Part shown: piece after piece, positions 1 through 8,655 of the stretch | How the letters are laid out: each line of letters begins with the position of its first letter | How positions within the stretch are numbered: position 1 is the stretch's first letter | Assembly: GCF_003363435.1 (NCBI RefSeq) | Contig: NZ_QRCT01000048.1 | Location: 1-64,000, forward strand | Direction: 5' to 3' | Origin: Anaerosacchariphilus polymeriproducens | GTDB taxonomy: Bacteria > Bacillota > Clostridia > Lachnospirales > Lachnospiraceae | Length of the DNA stretch: 64,000 nt | Notes under the pieces: model-generated | Database searches by the model: none | What the model was told of the DNA's origin: nothing | What the model saw: only the letters and a program-made list of their open reading frames with translations | Made by a program: the position numbers and the translations under genes

Positions 1-27
1 ACTACTTTATAATACGAGGACCTATTT

Positions 28-477
28 ATGGAAATAGAAAGAAAATTTCTGATTAACCAATTACCTTCGAATTTGAATCAGTACGAAGCTTTAACCATCG
101 AGCAAGGATATCTTTGTACCGATCCTGTCGTCCGTATACGCCAACAAAACAATGATTATTTTCTTACGTATAAATCCAAAGGATTTTTATCCAGAGAAGA
201 AGTTAATTTACCGCTGACCAAAGAAGCTTACCTGCATTTACGTAAAAAAGCAGATGGTCATATGATTTCTAAAACCCGCTATTTGATTCCCATAGAGGCT
301 TCACTAAAAATTGAGTTGGATATCTTTCATGGCATCCATGAACCTCTTATTTTAGCAGAAATAGAATTTGAAACTGAACAGCAAGCGAATTCTTTCAGTC
401 CACCCTCCTGGTTTGGTGAAGATGTCACTTATTCTTCACAATACCATAACAGTACATTAAGTAAAAAAAATAATTAG
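28..477 (+). CDS. CYTH domain protein
   Basis: A 149-residue protein that opens with MEIERKFL, the ExExK signature of the CYTH fold (class IV adenylate cyclase and triphosphatase superfamily). Alternating acidic and basic residues through the middle (RIRQ, TYKSKG, KIELDIF, LAEIEFE) fit the eight-stranded tunnel that binds triphosphate and divalent metal. The length matches stand-alone bacterial CYTH proteins. Known members hydrolyse inorganic triphosphate or thiamine triphosphate; the substrate cannot be told from sequence. ACGAGGACC lies just upstream as a ribosome site. The gene faces the next one and shares a terminator with it. Confidence 0.85.
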   Translation: MEIERKFLINQLPSNLNQYEALTIEQGYLCTDPVVRIRQQNNDYFLTYKSKGFLSREEVNLPLTKEAYLHLRKKADGHMISKTRYLIPIEASLKIELDIFHGIHEPLILAEIEFETEQQANSFSPPSWFGEDVTYSSQYHNSTLSKKNN

Positions 478-489
478 TTCTCTAAAATA

Positions 490-523
490 AAAAGCGAGAA
501 ATGCCAACTGCTTTCTCGCTTTT
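490..523. terminator. Bidirectional rho-independent terminator
   Basis: AAAAGCGAGAAA pairs with TTTCTCGCTTTT around a 10-base loop, with T-runs on both strands. It sits between two convergent genes and can stop both. Confidence 0.85.
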
Positions 524-544
524 ATTGGAACCTTTATAAAACTC

Positions 545-847
545 TTACATTGGAATACTTCCACTAAATTCTTCATTAATTACATAATAAATCATCATCT
601 CTTCAGGTTTCGCATATATATCCAAAGTCTTAATATGACTTATTTTATTTCCTTGCGAGACCCATACTTCTTTTACTTGTTTTACCATATCATCATAATT
701 AATTTCTTTTCCTTCATACTGAATATAAAATGCAATTTTGGCAGTCTTGGATTTTGTTTTAGACTCTTTGCCTGCCGACTTTTTTGCAGGTTTTGCAGCA
801 GTAGTCGCCAATGGTTTCGCAGTTCCTTGTTTCTTTTCTGTACTCAT
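545..847 (-). CDS. DUF6465 family protein
   Basis: A 100-residue protein. The first 38 residues are rich in Lys, Ala, Ser and Thr and look disordered. They are followed by a compact domain of about 60 residues running from IAFYIQYEGKEI to KPEEMMIYYVINEEFSGSIPM. That domain resembles DUF6465, a small family common in Lachnospiraceae that often follows a Lys/Ala-rich tail. No function is known and no catalytic motif is visible. The basic tail could contact nucleic acid or the cell surface, but that is only a guess. Confidence 0.7.
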   Translation of the reverse strand: MSTEKKQGTAKPLATTAAKPAKKSAGKESKTKSKTAKIAFYIQYEGKEINYDDMVKQVKEVWVSQGNKISHIKTLDIYAKPEEMMIYYVINEEFSGSIPM

Positions 848-890
848 AAAATCGCCTCATTTCTTATAATTAACTTATTGTATTCTATAA

Positions 891-1472
891 TTACCTCGAA
901 AACCGATTTCCTTCATATTTTCGAAAAGTTTCCAAACAATTTTTAAACCCAATAAATCGGTCTCTAATTTCGCCTTCGGGTATTACTACATCCAACGATA
1001 TCGCCATTCCATTTAAAAGCTTATCATCCATATCTGCTCTGGCCGCTGTTAGTACTGCCAGCTTTTCTTCATAAGTTTCTGCTTCTAAAAATGCCAGTAA
1101 ATGAGGATTAATTCTTTCATCTTGATTTTCTTCCTGTTTTTCGTATTGAATTTCTTCGGCTATATTCATTTCTAATATTTTGCTTTCCGTTTCTATTTTT
1201 CCCTTTTCTTTATCATCCGTTTCTACTCTCAAGTTTTTTCTCTCAACTAGCTCAAAACGATCTTCTTGTTTACACTTTGGATATTTTTTTCTATCTACTT
1301 TGCTAACAAAAGAAGAAACAGGTCTTACAAACAATTGATACTTTCCATACAATGCTTGATATACTACAACACTTTCACTAGTCTCCGTATCTTTTGCTTT
1401 CCCTATTATCTGATATAGTTTTCCCTTAAAATGTCTACATAATACACCAGGTCTGATTTGTTCACTTTTCAT
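891..1472 (-). CDS. DUF1653 domain protein
   Basis: The N-terminal 70 residues (IRPGVLCRHFKGKLYQIIG to PVSSFVSKVDRKKYP) match the DUF1653 fold, a small SH3-like domain of unknown role. A charged linker follows, then a helical C-terminal part of about 90 residues that I do not recognise. The start is placed at the ATG at 1472, preceded by GGAGCGAGG, rather than a more upstream in-frame start. This leaves an 11-base overlap with the preceding gene, so the two are probably translated together. The extra C-terminal region makes it longer than a plain DUF1653 protein (193 residues). Confidence 0.75.
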   Translation of the reverse strand: MKSEQIRPGVLCRHFKGKLYQIIGKAKDTETSESVVVYQALYGKYQLFVRPVSSFVSKVDRKKYPKCKQEDRFELVERKNLRVETDDKEKGKIETESKILEMNIAEEIQYEKQEENQDERINPHLLAFLEAETYEEKLAVLTAARADMDDKLLNGMAISLDVVIPEGEIRDRFIGFKNCLETFRKYEGNRFSR

Positions 1473-1923
1473 GTACCTCGCTCCTTGTCCCAAGCTCAAA
1501 GTTCTCATAATTTAAATTGGGCATTTCAAAATCAGGTAATGTGTCTGGAACATCCATATAATTTAATCCAGCAAATAAAACGTCGGGAAATTCTATATCC
1601 GTTTCCCATTTTTGCAATTGAATCAAATCCTCATGATTATTTCCTTCTACATTGTTATTAATAGTTAGTTCAGAATAATTATATTCATTTATCTTCTCTT
1701 TGTTATCCTTATATTTATTATTATTCAGAGATTCTTTCTTTTTATAATTATTTGCCGGTTTTTTCTTTTTATAATTATTTTTTGCAGATACTGGTTTCTG
1801 ATTTGTATAGTCTATTTTTGGTCTAGGAATTTTTGCATTTTTTCCTTCATTTTTGCTCTTCTTAATTAAACTATTAATAACTAATAGAATGATAAAAAAT
1901 AATATAATTGAACTACATTCCAT
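1462..1923 (-). CDS. Small membrane-anchored Asn/Lys-rich protein, unknown
   Basis: A 153-residue protein with one N-terminal hydrophobic segment (residues 5-18, IILFFIILLVIN) followed by a strongly basic, low-complexity stretch with two near copies of NNYKKKKPA/NNYKKKES. The C-terminal 50 residues are acidic and contain FPDVLFAGLNYMDVPDTLPD. No family is recognised. It overlaps the DUF1653 gene by 11 bases and probably shares its mRNA. The composition suggests a membrane anchor with a flexible charged tail. Confidence 0.6.
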   Translation of the reverse strand: MECSSIILFFIILLVINSLIKKSKNEGKNAKIPRPKIDYTNQKPVSAKNNYKKKKPANNYKKKESLNNNKYKDNKEKINEYNYSELTINNNVEGNNHEDLIQLQKWETDIEFPDVLFAGLNYMDVPDTLPDFEMPNLNYENFELGTRSEVHEK

Positions 1924-1995
1924 AATAATAAATCCCCTTTACTATTTTATTATTTATTCTAACATACCAAATCTTAAGACACAATCTCATGAACG

Positions 1996-2027
1996 AAAAA
2001 GGTGCAGATTAATTCCGCACCTTTTTT
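1996..2027 (-). terminator. Terminator after ctpA
   Basis: Minus-strand hairpin with arms AAAAAAGGTGC and GCACCTTTTT, placed 8 bases past the ctpA stop and followed by a T-run. Confidence 0.8.
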
Positions 2028-2034
2028 ATCAATT

Positions 2035-3324
2035 TTATTGTGTGACAATCTCAATTGCTTTTTGAAGTTGGTTATCTTCTTCTGGTTTTATCACCTTATC
2101 TTCTTTAGCACTTTCACTCAATTCCACTTCTTCATCCGGTTTAATTCCTACTCCATGAATATTAACTCCACTTGGGGTAAAATAGCTTGCTATCGTCAAT
2201 TTCAAAGCACTGCCATCCTTAAGATCAATCAATTGCTGTACAATACCTTTACCAAATGTTTTGGTTCCTACTAAAGTACCTATTTTATAGTCTTTCACTG
2301 CTCCTGCAAAAATCTCAGAAGCACTTGCACTATTTCCGTTTATTAATACTGCTAAAGGAACTTTCAGTTTATTATTCGCATCTGATTTAAATTCTTCTCT
2401 TTTACCATTTTTATCTTCAATATATACAATAAGACCTTTTCCAAGGATTTCATCTACCATTTTGCAAACGATATCTAAATTTCCTCCCGGATTATTTCTT
2501 AAATCTATAACCAGACCTTTCATTCCATCATCAATTAATTGGTCTAACGCTTTTGTATATTGATCATAGGTCACTTCATCAAACTCACTGACTGCAATAT
2601 AACCAACTTTATCATCCATCATTTTGGAGATTACTGTTGGTACATTGATTTTTCGTCTTTCAACATCAAACTGTAGATAATCAGATTCACCCTCGCGTGC
2701 AATTGTTAAGTGCACTTTTGAAGATTCTTTCCCCTTAATATGTGTAACTGCTTCCGCCAAATCCATACCTGTTACTTCGATATCATCTACCTTATAAATC
2801 ATATCGCCCTCATGCAATCCTGCTTCTTCAGAAGGTGTACCCTCGTAGACTTTTATAATACTTACAATACCAGTCTTTGGATCCTGGCTTAATAATGCGC
2901 CAATACCAGAATAGGTTCCTTTGGTTGATTCCATTAACAAATCAAATTCATCTTTTGTATAATAGGTTGAATAAGGATCTCCCAAACTAGATACTAATCC
3001 GCTATAAATTCCTGATTCCATCTTATCATAATCAATCTTATTTAAGTAGAACCTATTTATTAACTGCTGAATGGTATTTACTTTATTTTCAACTGCCGTG
3101 AAATCGATACTTTCTTTACTTTTTTCAGCTTTTGAACTGGTTGCTGATTTAGAATTTAGTTGAAATTTGTTGGCTACTTGTAAATTAAGTCCAATTACAA
3201 TAAGGATTGCTGTTGCAAATCCGGTCACAAAGCCAAAAATGAATTTACCCCATCGCTTGTTCTTTTCTATTGTTCCCTTCATATTATCCTGCATGTTATT
3301 ATTTAAGTTATTTTCACCAAACAT
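2035..3324 (-). CDS. ctpA: C-terminal processing peptidase, S41 family
   Basis: A membrane-anchored serine protease of the CtpA/CtpB type. After a short cytoplasmic tail there is one transmembrane segment (FIFGFVTGFATAILIVIG), then the S41 N-terminal helical region, a PDZ domain (about residues 135-215, with SIIKVYEGTPSEEAGLHEGD) and the protease core. GNSASASEIFAGA holds the catalytic Ser and TFGKG the catalytic Lys. The C-terminal region contains YFTPSG and the typical GVGIKPDEEV. The ATG at 3324 is preferred because GGAG lies 8 bases upstream; a TTG start nine codons earlier lacks a ribosome site. It follows ftsE-ftsX, a common clostridial order. Confidence 0.92.
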   Translation of the reverse strand: MFGENNLNNNMQDNMKGTIEKNKRWGKFIFGFVTGFATAILIVIGLNLQVANKFQLNSKSATSSKAEKSKESIDFTAVENKVNTIQQLINRFYLNKIDYDKMESGIYSGLVSSLGDPYSTYYTKDEFDLLMESTKGTYSGIGALLSQDPKTGIVSIIKVYEGTPSEEAGLHEGDMIYKVDDIEVTGMDLAEAVTHIKGKESSKVHLTIAREGESDYLQFDVERRKINVPTVISKMMDDKVGYIAVSEFDEVTYDQYTKALDQLIDDGMKGLVIDLRNNPGGNLDIVCKMVDEILGKGLIVYIEDKNGKREEFKSDANNKLKVPLAVLINGNSASASEIFAGAVKDYKIGTLVGTKTFGKGIVQQLIDLKDGSALKLTIASYFTPSGVNIHGVGIKPDEEVELSESAKEDKVIKPEEDNQLQKAIEIVTQ

Positions 3325-3357
3325 TCCTTTACTCCTATCTTTTATAATCAACTTAAC

Positions 3358-3378
3358 GGCGTAAACTGAATTTACGCC
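3358..3378 (-). terminator. Hairpin between ftsX and ctpA
   Basis: GGCGTAAA pairs with TTTACGCC around a 5-base loop 22 bases after the ftsX stop. There is no real T-run on the minus strand, so it may be a weak terminator or an RNA-stabilising stem. Confidence 0.5.
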
Positions 3379-3399
3379 GCCTTTGTCTTAATCTGTTTA

Positions 3400-4308
3400 T
3401 TAAACTTTTAAATGTTTTCTCGTTACAGTAAAACTACTAATAAATCCAATTCCGACCCCTAAAATCAAAGCTGTTGGTATCAATGTTGAAAATACCTTTT
3501 CCGCAGGTAAGAATTGTAAAAGTTTAACCAAAATATTAAATCGTTGCATGATATACTGTATTGCCTCGTTATATATAAAATATAAGATGAACAGTGGAAA
3601 TATAGAGCCTAACAGTCCTATTATTATACCTTCTACAATAAAAGGTGCTCTTACAAAAAAGTCTGTAGAACCTATTAATTTCATAATTCCAATTTCTTCT
3701 TTTCGAACTGATATACCGATTGTTACTGTATTACCAATTAAAAATACAGATACTGCCAACAAAATTAAAATAATTGCTGCAGATATATAACCTATCAATA
3801 CATTAAAATTTGATAAAGTCTCTGCTGTTGACTCTGATTTATTAATTTGTCTAATTCCATCTATAGACTGTAGAAAAGTAACTAAATCCTTCTGCATGGA
3901 AATATCATTTAAATAAATTTCAAGGTTCGCTGAATCTTTCAGCGGATTATCATTTTGAAATCCTTTCACTAATTCTTTCGCATTTTTAAAATAATCCTCT
4001 TGAAACTTTTTCCACGCATCTTCAGCGGATACATAATTTACATGATCAACCTCTGCACGTTTTTTTACCAACTCAATTATTTGATTTATTTTGTCTTCTT
4101 TAATTCCTTCATCAAAAAATGCAGTTACCGCAACTCCTGTCTGTGCTTCTTTCACTATATGTTTAAAATTAACTACAACAGCAAAAAATATTCCAAATAA
4201 AAAAATACACGCTGACATAGTCGCTATGGATGCTAACGAAAACATTTTATTACGAAAAATGTTTTTTATTCCTTGTTTCAGGCAATAATAAATTGTACTA
4301 ATCCTCAT
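3400..4308 (-). CDS. ftsX: Cell division ABC transporter permease FtsX
   Basis: About 300 residues with FtsX topology: a short N-terminal cytoplasmic stretch (IKNIFRNKMFSLASIATMSACIF leading into TM1), a large extracellular domain (about residues 50-170), and three further membrane segments near the C-terminus, ending in the conserved SFTVTRKHLKV. FtsX works with FtsE to switch on peptidoglycan hydrolases at the septum or sidewall. The ATG at 4308 overlaps the ftsE stop by 11 bases and has AGGTGG upstream, so the two are translationally coupled. The downstream NlpC/P60 protein (8656-9822) is a possible partner, by inference only. Confidence 0.9.
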   Translation of the reverse strand: MRISTIYYCLKQGIKNIFRNKMFSLASIATMSACIFLFGIFFAVVVNFKHIVKEAQTGVAVTAFFDEGIKEDKINQIIELVKKRAEVDHVNYVSAEDAWKKFQEDYFKNAKELVKGFQNDNPLKDSANLEIYLNDISMQKDLVTFLQSIDGIRQINKSESTAETLSNFNVLIGYISAAIILILLAVSVFLIGNTVTIGISVRKEEIGIMKLIGSTDFFVRAPFIVEGIIIGLLGSIFPLFILYFIYNEAIQYIMQRFNILVKLLQFLPAEKVFSTLIPTALILGVGIGFISSFTVTRKHLKV

Positions 4309-4984
4309 CGTAATAACCACCTTGTTTCTCGTCACTAACGATGACGCCTTTCCTCATAGTAATAACCCTTTTCTTCATCGCATTTACAATCTCACGATTA
4401 TGTGTAACTACTAAAACGGTCGTCCCCTGTTGATTTATTTCTTCTAATAGCTTCATAATCTCCCATGAGTTCTTCGGGTCTAGATTTCCTGTAGGCTCAT
4501 CCGCTAATAATATCTTAGGTTTATTCACTAATGCTCTTGCCAATGCAACCCTTTGCTGTTCACCCCCTGATAACTGACGCGGAAAAGATTTGTATTTCTC
4601 TGCCAGACCTACCATTGACAACATGGCCGGTACATCTCGTTTAATATACCTTGTCGGTGTTTCAATGACTCTTTGCGCAAAAGCAATATTTTCATACACA
4701 TTTCTATCTTTTAATAAACGGAAATCTTGAAATACTACACCTATATTTCTTCTGAATTTGGGTATCTGTCTATGAGTCAGCCTTTTTAAATGAACATTAT
4801 CTATAATCACTTCACCTTCCGTTGGTTCTAATTCTTTAAGAAGTAATTTAACCAATGTTGATTTTCCAGAACCACTATTTCCAACAACAAATACAAATTC
4901 TCCTTTTCGTACATGTAAGCTTACGTTGTTCAAAGCAGGCATTCCTGTCATATACTCTTTACTTACATTTTCTAGTTTTATCAT
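4298..4984 (-). CDS. ftsE: Cell division ATP-binding protein FtsE
   Basis: A 228-residue ABC ATPase. Walker A is GNSGSGKST (about residues 36-44), the signature is [14 protein letters not shown] (about 138-151) and Walker B is [13 protein letters not shown] (about 158-170). The N-terminus [11 protein letters not shown] and the overall length are typical of FtsE. It sits directly upstream of ftsX and overlaps it. Its ATPase cycle is known to drive FtsX-dependent cell wall hydrolase activation. GGAGGCTGAG upstream is the ribosome site. Confidence 0.93.
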   Translation of the reverse strand: MIKLENVSKEYMTGMPALNNVSLHVRKGEFVFVVGNSGSGKSTLVKLLLKELEPTEGEVIIDNVHLKRLTHRQIPKFRRNIGVVFQDFRLLKDRNVYENIAFAQRVIETPTRYIKRDVPAMLSMVGLAEKYKSFPRQLSGGEQQRVALARALVNKPKILLADEPTGNLDPKNSWEIMKLLEEINQQGTTVLVVTHNREIVNAMKKRVITMRKGVIVSDEKQGGYYDED

Positions 4985-5124
4985 CTCAGCCTCCTGTTAT
5001 CATTTCCCTTTTGTTATTACTAAAATAAATATACACTGACTAATTTTGATGGCTAAGTCAAAATCTGTCCTATTTCTTAAATACCCTAATCATTTTATAT
5101 TATGTTCAAACAAACAATTATAGT

Positions 5125-6213
5125 CTAAAAGTCTTGTGATTCCATGTATTTCATGTACTTAACTACCATTAGAGCTATCTTAAATGTAATCGCATCTTCA
5201 AAAACACGTAAATCCAAACCTGTACTTTTTTGCAGTTTATCTAAACGATAAACCAATGTATTTCTATGGATATATAACTGCCTTGATGTTTCAGAAACAT
5301 TTAAGCTATTTTCAAAAAATTTATTTATTGTTGTTAATGTCTCTTCATCAAAATCGTCCGGAGATTTACCGTCAAATATCTCTTTTATAAACATTCTGCA
5401 TAAAGGTATAGGTAATTGATAAATTAGCCTGCCAATTCCCAATGTACTATAAGCTATAATATCTCTTTCTTCAAAGAATATTTTACCTACATCTAAAGCC
5501 ATTCTTGCTTCTTTATATGACCTTGAGACCTCTTTAATTTCATTCACAATGGTACCATAAGCTATATGAACATCACCTTTCTTCTCATTAACCAATGCAC
5601 CTAAAATCATTTCAGCTATTTTATTCATTTCATCATAGCCATCATCATGATTTAATTCCTTAACAACAATAATATTCTTTTCATCTACTGCTGTTATAAA
5701 ATCTTTTGTTTTTCCACCAAAGAGACTTCTTACTTTTTCTAAAGTATTCCCATCTTTCTCCCTATGGGTTTCTAAAATAAAAACCACTCTTCTTACTTCT
5801 GTATCAATGTGTAATTTCTTTGCGCGATTATAAATATCAACCAATAAAAGATTATCTAATAATAGATTTTTCACAAAATTGTCTTTATCAAAACGTTCCT
5901 TATACGCAACAATCAAATTCTGAATCTGGAATGTTGCAATTTTACCAACCATATAAACATCATCACTGCCGCCACTTGCAACTAAAACATACTCTAACTG
6001 CTGTTCTTCAAATACTTTAAAAAATTGATATCCCTGAACTACCTGGGAATCAGCTGGCGAATCTATAAATGTTATAGCCGGTTCAGTAAAATTATCAGCC
6101 TCTGAAAATGTAGTCGCTAACACTTTTCCTTCTACATCAATAATACATAAGTCAATTCTAGTTATTCCTTTTAATCCATCAATGGTATTTTGAAGTATCT
6201 GATTTGAAATCAT
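5125..6213 (-). CDS. PucR/CdaR-type transcriptional regulator
   Basis: About 362 residues. The C-terminal 60 residues (FFENSLNVSETSRQLYIHRNTLVYRLDKL) form the HTH_30 motif of PucR and CdaR regulators. The N-terminal region (ITRIDLCIIDVEGKVLATTF) resembles the diacid-recognition sensor domain, and a GGDEF-like or linker region sits between. The start at 6213 is chosen because GAAGGAGTG precedes it; an upstream extension would encode an unusual basic N-terminus and lacks a ribosome site. The effector is unknown and no catabolic operon is adjacent. It is transcribed alone, about 140 bases downstream of ftsE on the same strand. Confidence 0.8.
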   Translation of the reverse strand: MISNQILQNTIDGLKGITRIDLCIIDVEGKVLATTFSEADNFTEPAITFIDSPADSQVVQGYQFFKVFEEQQLEYVLVASGGSDDVYMVGKIATFQIQNLIVAYKERFDKDNFVKNLLLDNLLLVDIYNRAKKLHIDTEVRRVVFILETHREKDGNTLEKVRSLFGGKTKDFITAVDEKNIIVVKELNHDDGYDEMNKIAEMILGALVNEKKGDVHIAYGTIVNEIKEVSRSYKEARMALDVGKIFFEERDIIAYSTLGIGRLIYQLPIPLCRMFIKEIFDGKSPDDFDEETLTTINKFFENSLNVSETSRQLYIHRNTLVYRLDKLQKSTGLDLRVFEDAITFKIALMVVKYMKYMESQDF

Positions 6214-6437
6214 TACCCACACTCCTTCTATTGTGTTTTCTGCTATACAACTTTCACAAAATAAAGTAACCTTTTTTTTTGCTAAAAAAACCACCCTAAC
6301 TTGTATTTTAATGCAAAACTACAAAAAAGGAAAGAGGAAATGTTATTTTTTTATGCATTTTCTCATTTTTTAGTATTTTTTAATATTTCATGACAAGCAT
6401 TCAGCAGTATACAATATTCACAATATTTTATTTCTAT

Positions 6438-7310
6438 TTACATTTCCAAGAATCCCTCACCCAAAACTTCTCTAACATCACTAACAATTACAAATGCTTT
6501 CCTGTCTGCATTCACAACAATTTCCTTCAATTCAACAATCTCTTTTTTCGATACAACACATATTAACAGATTTTTTTCATTTCCAGAATACACACCTGTA
6601 GCATTTAAACTTGTAAGTCCTCTTGCTATTTTATCCCAAATAGCTTTTGATACTTCTTCTTTTTTCTCTGTAATTATAAAAGCTGCTTTTGAAAATTTAA
6701 CACCTTCTATTATGCCATCCGTTACTTTTGAAACTATGAAAATAACAATTAAAGCATAAAGTGCCTTATTAATTCCAAATACAAAGATACCTACAAAAAC
6801 GATTGCGCCATCTATTAACTGTAAAATCTGAGCAATGGAATAATGTTTCTTATAATGTTGTATTAAAGCTGAAACAAAATCGGTACCACCAGTAGTTGAA
6901 CGACTCATTAATACTAATCCTACTCCAATACCGGTCAACACTCCGCCTAAAACTACTGTCAAAAAATTATCACCTTGACATATTGGAAATGCTGGTAAAA
7001 AAAATAGCCATATTGAAAGTGCAATTGTTGCAAAAAATGTTCTTTTAAGATAATGTGCTCCCTTTATCTTATAGCCTATAAAAAAAGCAGGAATATTGAG
7101 TAAAAGGTTGGTAAACCACAAAGGTACCCCTCCTTTCACAATATTCCCAGTAATATTTTTTATAATAATTGCAATTCCGGTAAAGCCTCCCGTAACAAGA
7201 CCCGCCGAATCAAATATTGATTTTATAGCCAGAGCCATTAGACCTGTTCCTAAAATCATATAAATATAATCTTTATATTTGGAATGACTTTTAAATAGAT
7301 GCATAATCAT
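6438..7310 (-). CDS. YitT family membrane protein
   Basis: A 290-residue protein with five or six membrane segments in the first 200 residues (the YitT/DUF161 region, with GLVTGGFTGIAIIIKN and MSRSTTGGTDFVSALI), followed by a cytoplasmic DUF2179 domain (about residues 210-290) ending in FVIVSDVREVLGEGF. The function of the family is unsettled; roles in small-molecule transport have been suggested. It overlaps the end of the upstream glycosyltransferase gene by 4 bases (ATGA), so it is coupled to it. A second ATG two codons in is also possible. Confidence 0.87.
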   Translation of the reverse strand: MIMHLFKSHSKYKDYIYMILGTGLMALAIKSIFDSAGLVTGGFTGIAIIIKNITGNIVKGGVPLWFTNLLLNIPAFFIGYKIKGAHYLKRTFFATIALSIWLFFLPAFPICQGDNFLTVVLGGVLTGIGVGLVLMSRSTTGGTDFVSALIQHYKKHYSIAQILQLIDGAIVFVGIFVFGINKALYALIVIFIVSKVTDGIIEGVKFSKAAFIITEKKEEVSKAIWDKIARGLTSLNATGVYSGNEKNLLICVVSKKEIVELKEIVVNADRKAFVIVSDVREVLGEGFLEM

Positions 7311-7984
7311 TTTTCCTCATTCTTATATTTTGATACTACTCTATGGAAAATACCTCGATTAATAAAGTCTTTAAACCAAACACTCACTTTCTTAGTCGTT
7401 AGAATTGTCCTTATATTTCTTCCTAATTCAAACCAAAGCCGAGCATTAATTTTACTCTTTTGCTCCAAAATAAACGATTCTCTTGCAGGAGAATCTAATG
7501 CTGCAAAAACAACATCCGGTTCTATGATATTTATTTCATTAACAACCACATCATAATCATTCTTACATTTTTCAATATCATAACTTGCAGCTACAATACA
7601 AGACGGAAACTTCTGTACTAGATATTTTTCAAACAATTGACATTCTTCCTCTGTATTGCACAATATAAATATTGTACATTTTTTATGAGATAACTTTTCC
7701 AAGAAGCGTATAACAAATTCATTTTCAACAGTTTCTCTTACTCTAAATCCCCTTGTGATACCTGCTACAGCTAAAATCTCTTTATCCCCGATTATTTTCA
7801 TATCCAGGTTTTCTATCGATTCTTTCACTTTAACATCCTCACCTGCAAGGATTAACAAGTCCATAAAAACAATTCCTACAACATGCATAATTTTATCATT
7901 CAAATATGCATCGATCATTGATATAGACTCTCTAACTGAATAATTATCTAAATCTAATCCAAGTACATTAATCTTTTTTTTCAT
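7307..7984 (-). CDS. WecG/TagA/CpsF family glycosyltransferase
   Basis: About 225 residues. The order of motifs fits the WecG/TagA fold: INVLGLDLDNYS at the N-terminus, the substrate loop near residues 60-80 (LDMKIIGDKEILAV), and the later segment PDVVFAALDSPARESFI that corresponds to the family's nucleotide-sugar region. TagA members add N-acetylmannosamine to a lipid-linked sugar in wall polymer synthesis. Some usual residues of that last motif differ here, so the substrate could be different. The start is set at the ATG at 7984 after GGTGGGG. It is coupled to yitT by a 4-base overlap. Confidence 0.72.
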   Translation of the reverse strand: MKKKINVLGLDLDNYSVRESISMIDAYLNDKIMHVVGIVFMDLLILAGEDVKVKESIENLDMKIIGDKEILAVAGITRGFRVRETVENEFVIRFLEKLSHKKCTIFILCNTEEECQLFEKYLVQKFPSCIVAASYDIEKCKNDYDVVVNEINIIEPDVVFAALDSPARESFILEQKSKINARLWFELGRNIRTILTTKKVSVWFKDFINRGIFHRVVSKYKNEEK

Positions 7985-8017
7985 TACCCCACCTATGGTC
8001 ATTATGCCCATTAACAC

Positions 8018-8603
8018 TCCATTTATGAGTATTCCCTTTCATATATTCAGATAGTATAACAAATGTATTTTGCTTTTTCAACTACTACTTTCATAAGTGA
8101 GGTATTGATAGTTTCTATAAAAATCTGTCTTTTTTTTACAATTTCTTCATTTTTTTTAATATTTAAATGTCAATAGTATTCCACATTATTTTTGTGGAAA
8201 TGTGGATTTTATTATATCTTCACAAAACATAAGTTCCCATTTTTCTCTATGTAAACCACTATTTTTTGCATTTTTTTTGTGGACAATGTGTATAAGTCGG
8301 TGTATAACTCCATTTTTTCGCAAATTACGCTTTTTTTATTGTGGATAACTTTTTCCTTTATCTAACAAATTTTGTTAAGTTTTTTCTTCATTTTTTTCCA
8401 TTTTGTGCAAAGTGCTATTTTTACAAATTTCAAAAAAACATAAACAAAATTTTTCATGAAAATACAACATAATTCACCTAACATCTCTATAGTATATGTT
8501 CCATTTCTTTTAACATACCATATAGATGATGCATTTTTTCTATTAGGATACATTGTGTATACTCACTTTATTTTCTATTATTTCATTTTGCCTTTAATGA
8601 AAA
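8018..8603. other. Gene-free AT-rich region with DnaA-box-like cluster
   Basis: No convincing gene lies here. Between 8193 and 8348 there are several DnaA-box-like 9-mers, all reading on the minus strand: TTATCCACA (8340-8348, perfect), TTATACACA (8287-8295, matches TTATNCACA), TTGTCCACA (8278-8286), TTATACACC (8299-8307), and weaker AAATCCACA (8201-8209) and ATTTCCACA (8193-8201). Long T-runs separate them. No dnaA, dnaN or divergent gene pair is present, so I do not call this oriC. It may titrate or bind DnaA, or regulate the flanking genes. Confidence 0.5.
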
Positions 8604-8649
8604 AGAGTGTTGCGCCATAGATGAATAATCATCTATGGCGCAACACTCT
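8604..8649 (-). terminator. Long perfect hairpin terminator
   Basis: A 21-bp perfect stem (AGAGTGTTGCGCCATAGATGA and its complement) with a 4-base loop, followed on the minus strand by five Ts. It lies 6 bases past the NlpC/P60 gene. Confidence 0.9.
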
Positions 8650-8655
8650 CTATAT

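Noticed and set aside
8193-8348. Chromosomal replication origin (oriC)
   Set aside because: DnaA-box-like sites are present, but there is no dnaA, dnaN, recF, rpmH or gyrase gene nearby and genes on both sides run the same way.
8362-8553. 63-codon minus-strand reading frame
   Set aside because: Composition is that of AT-rich spacer, there is no ribosome site, and no domain is recognised.
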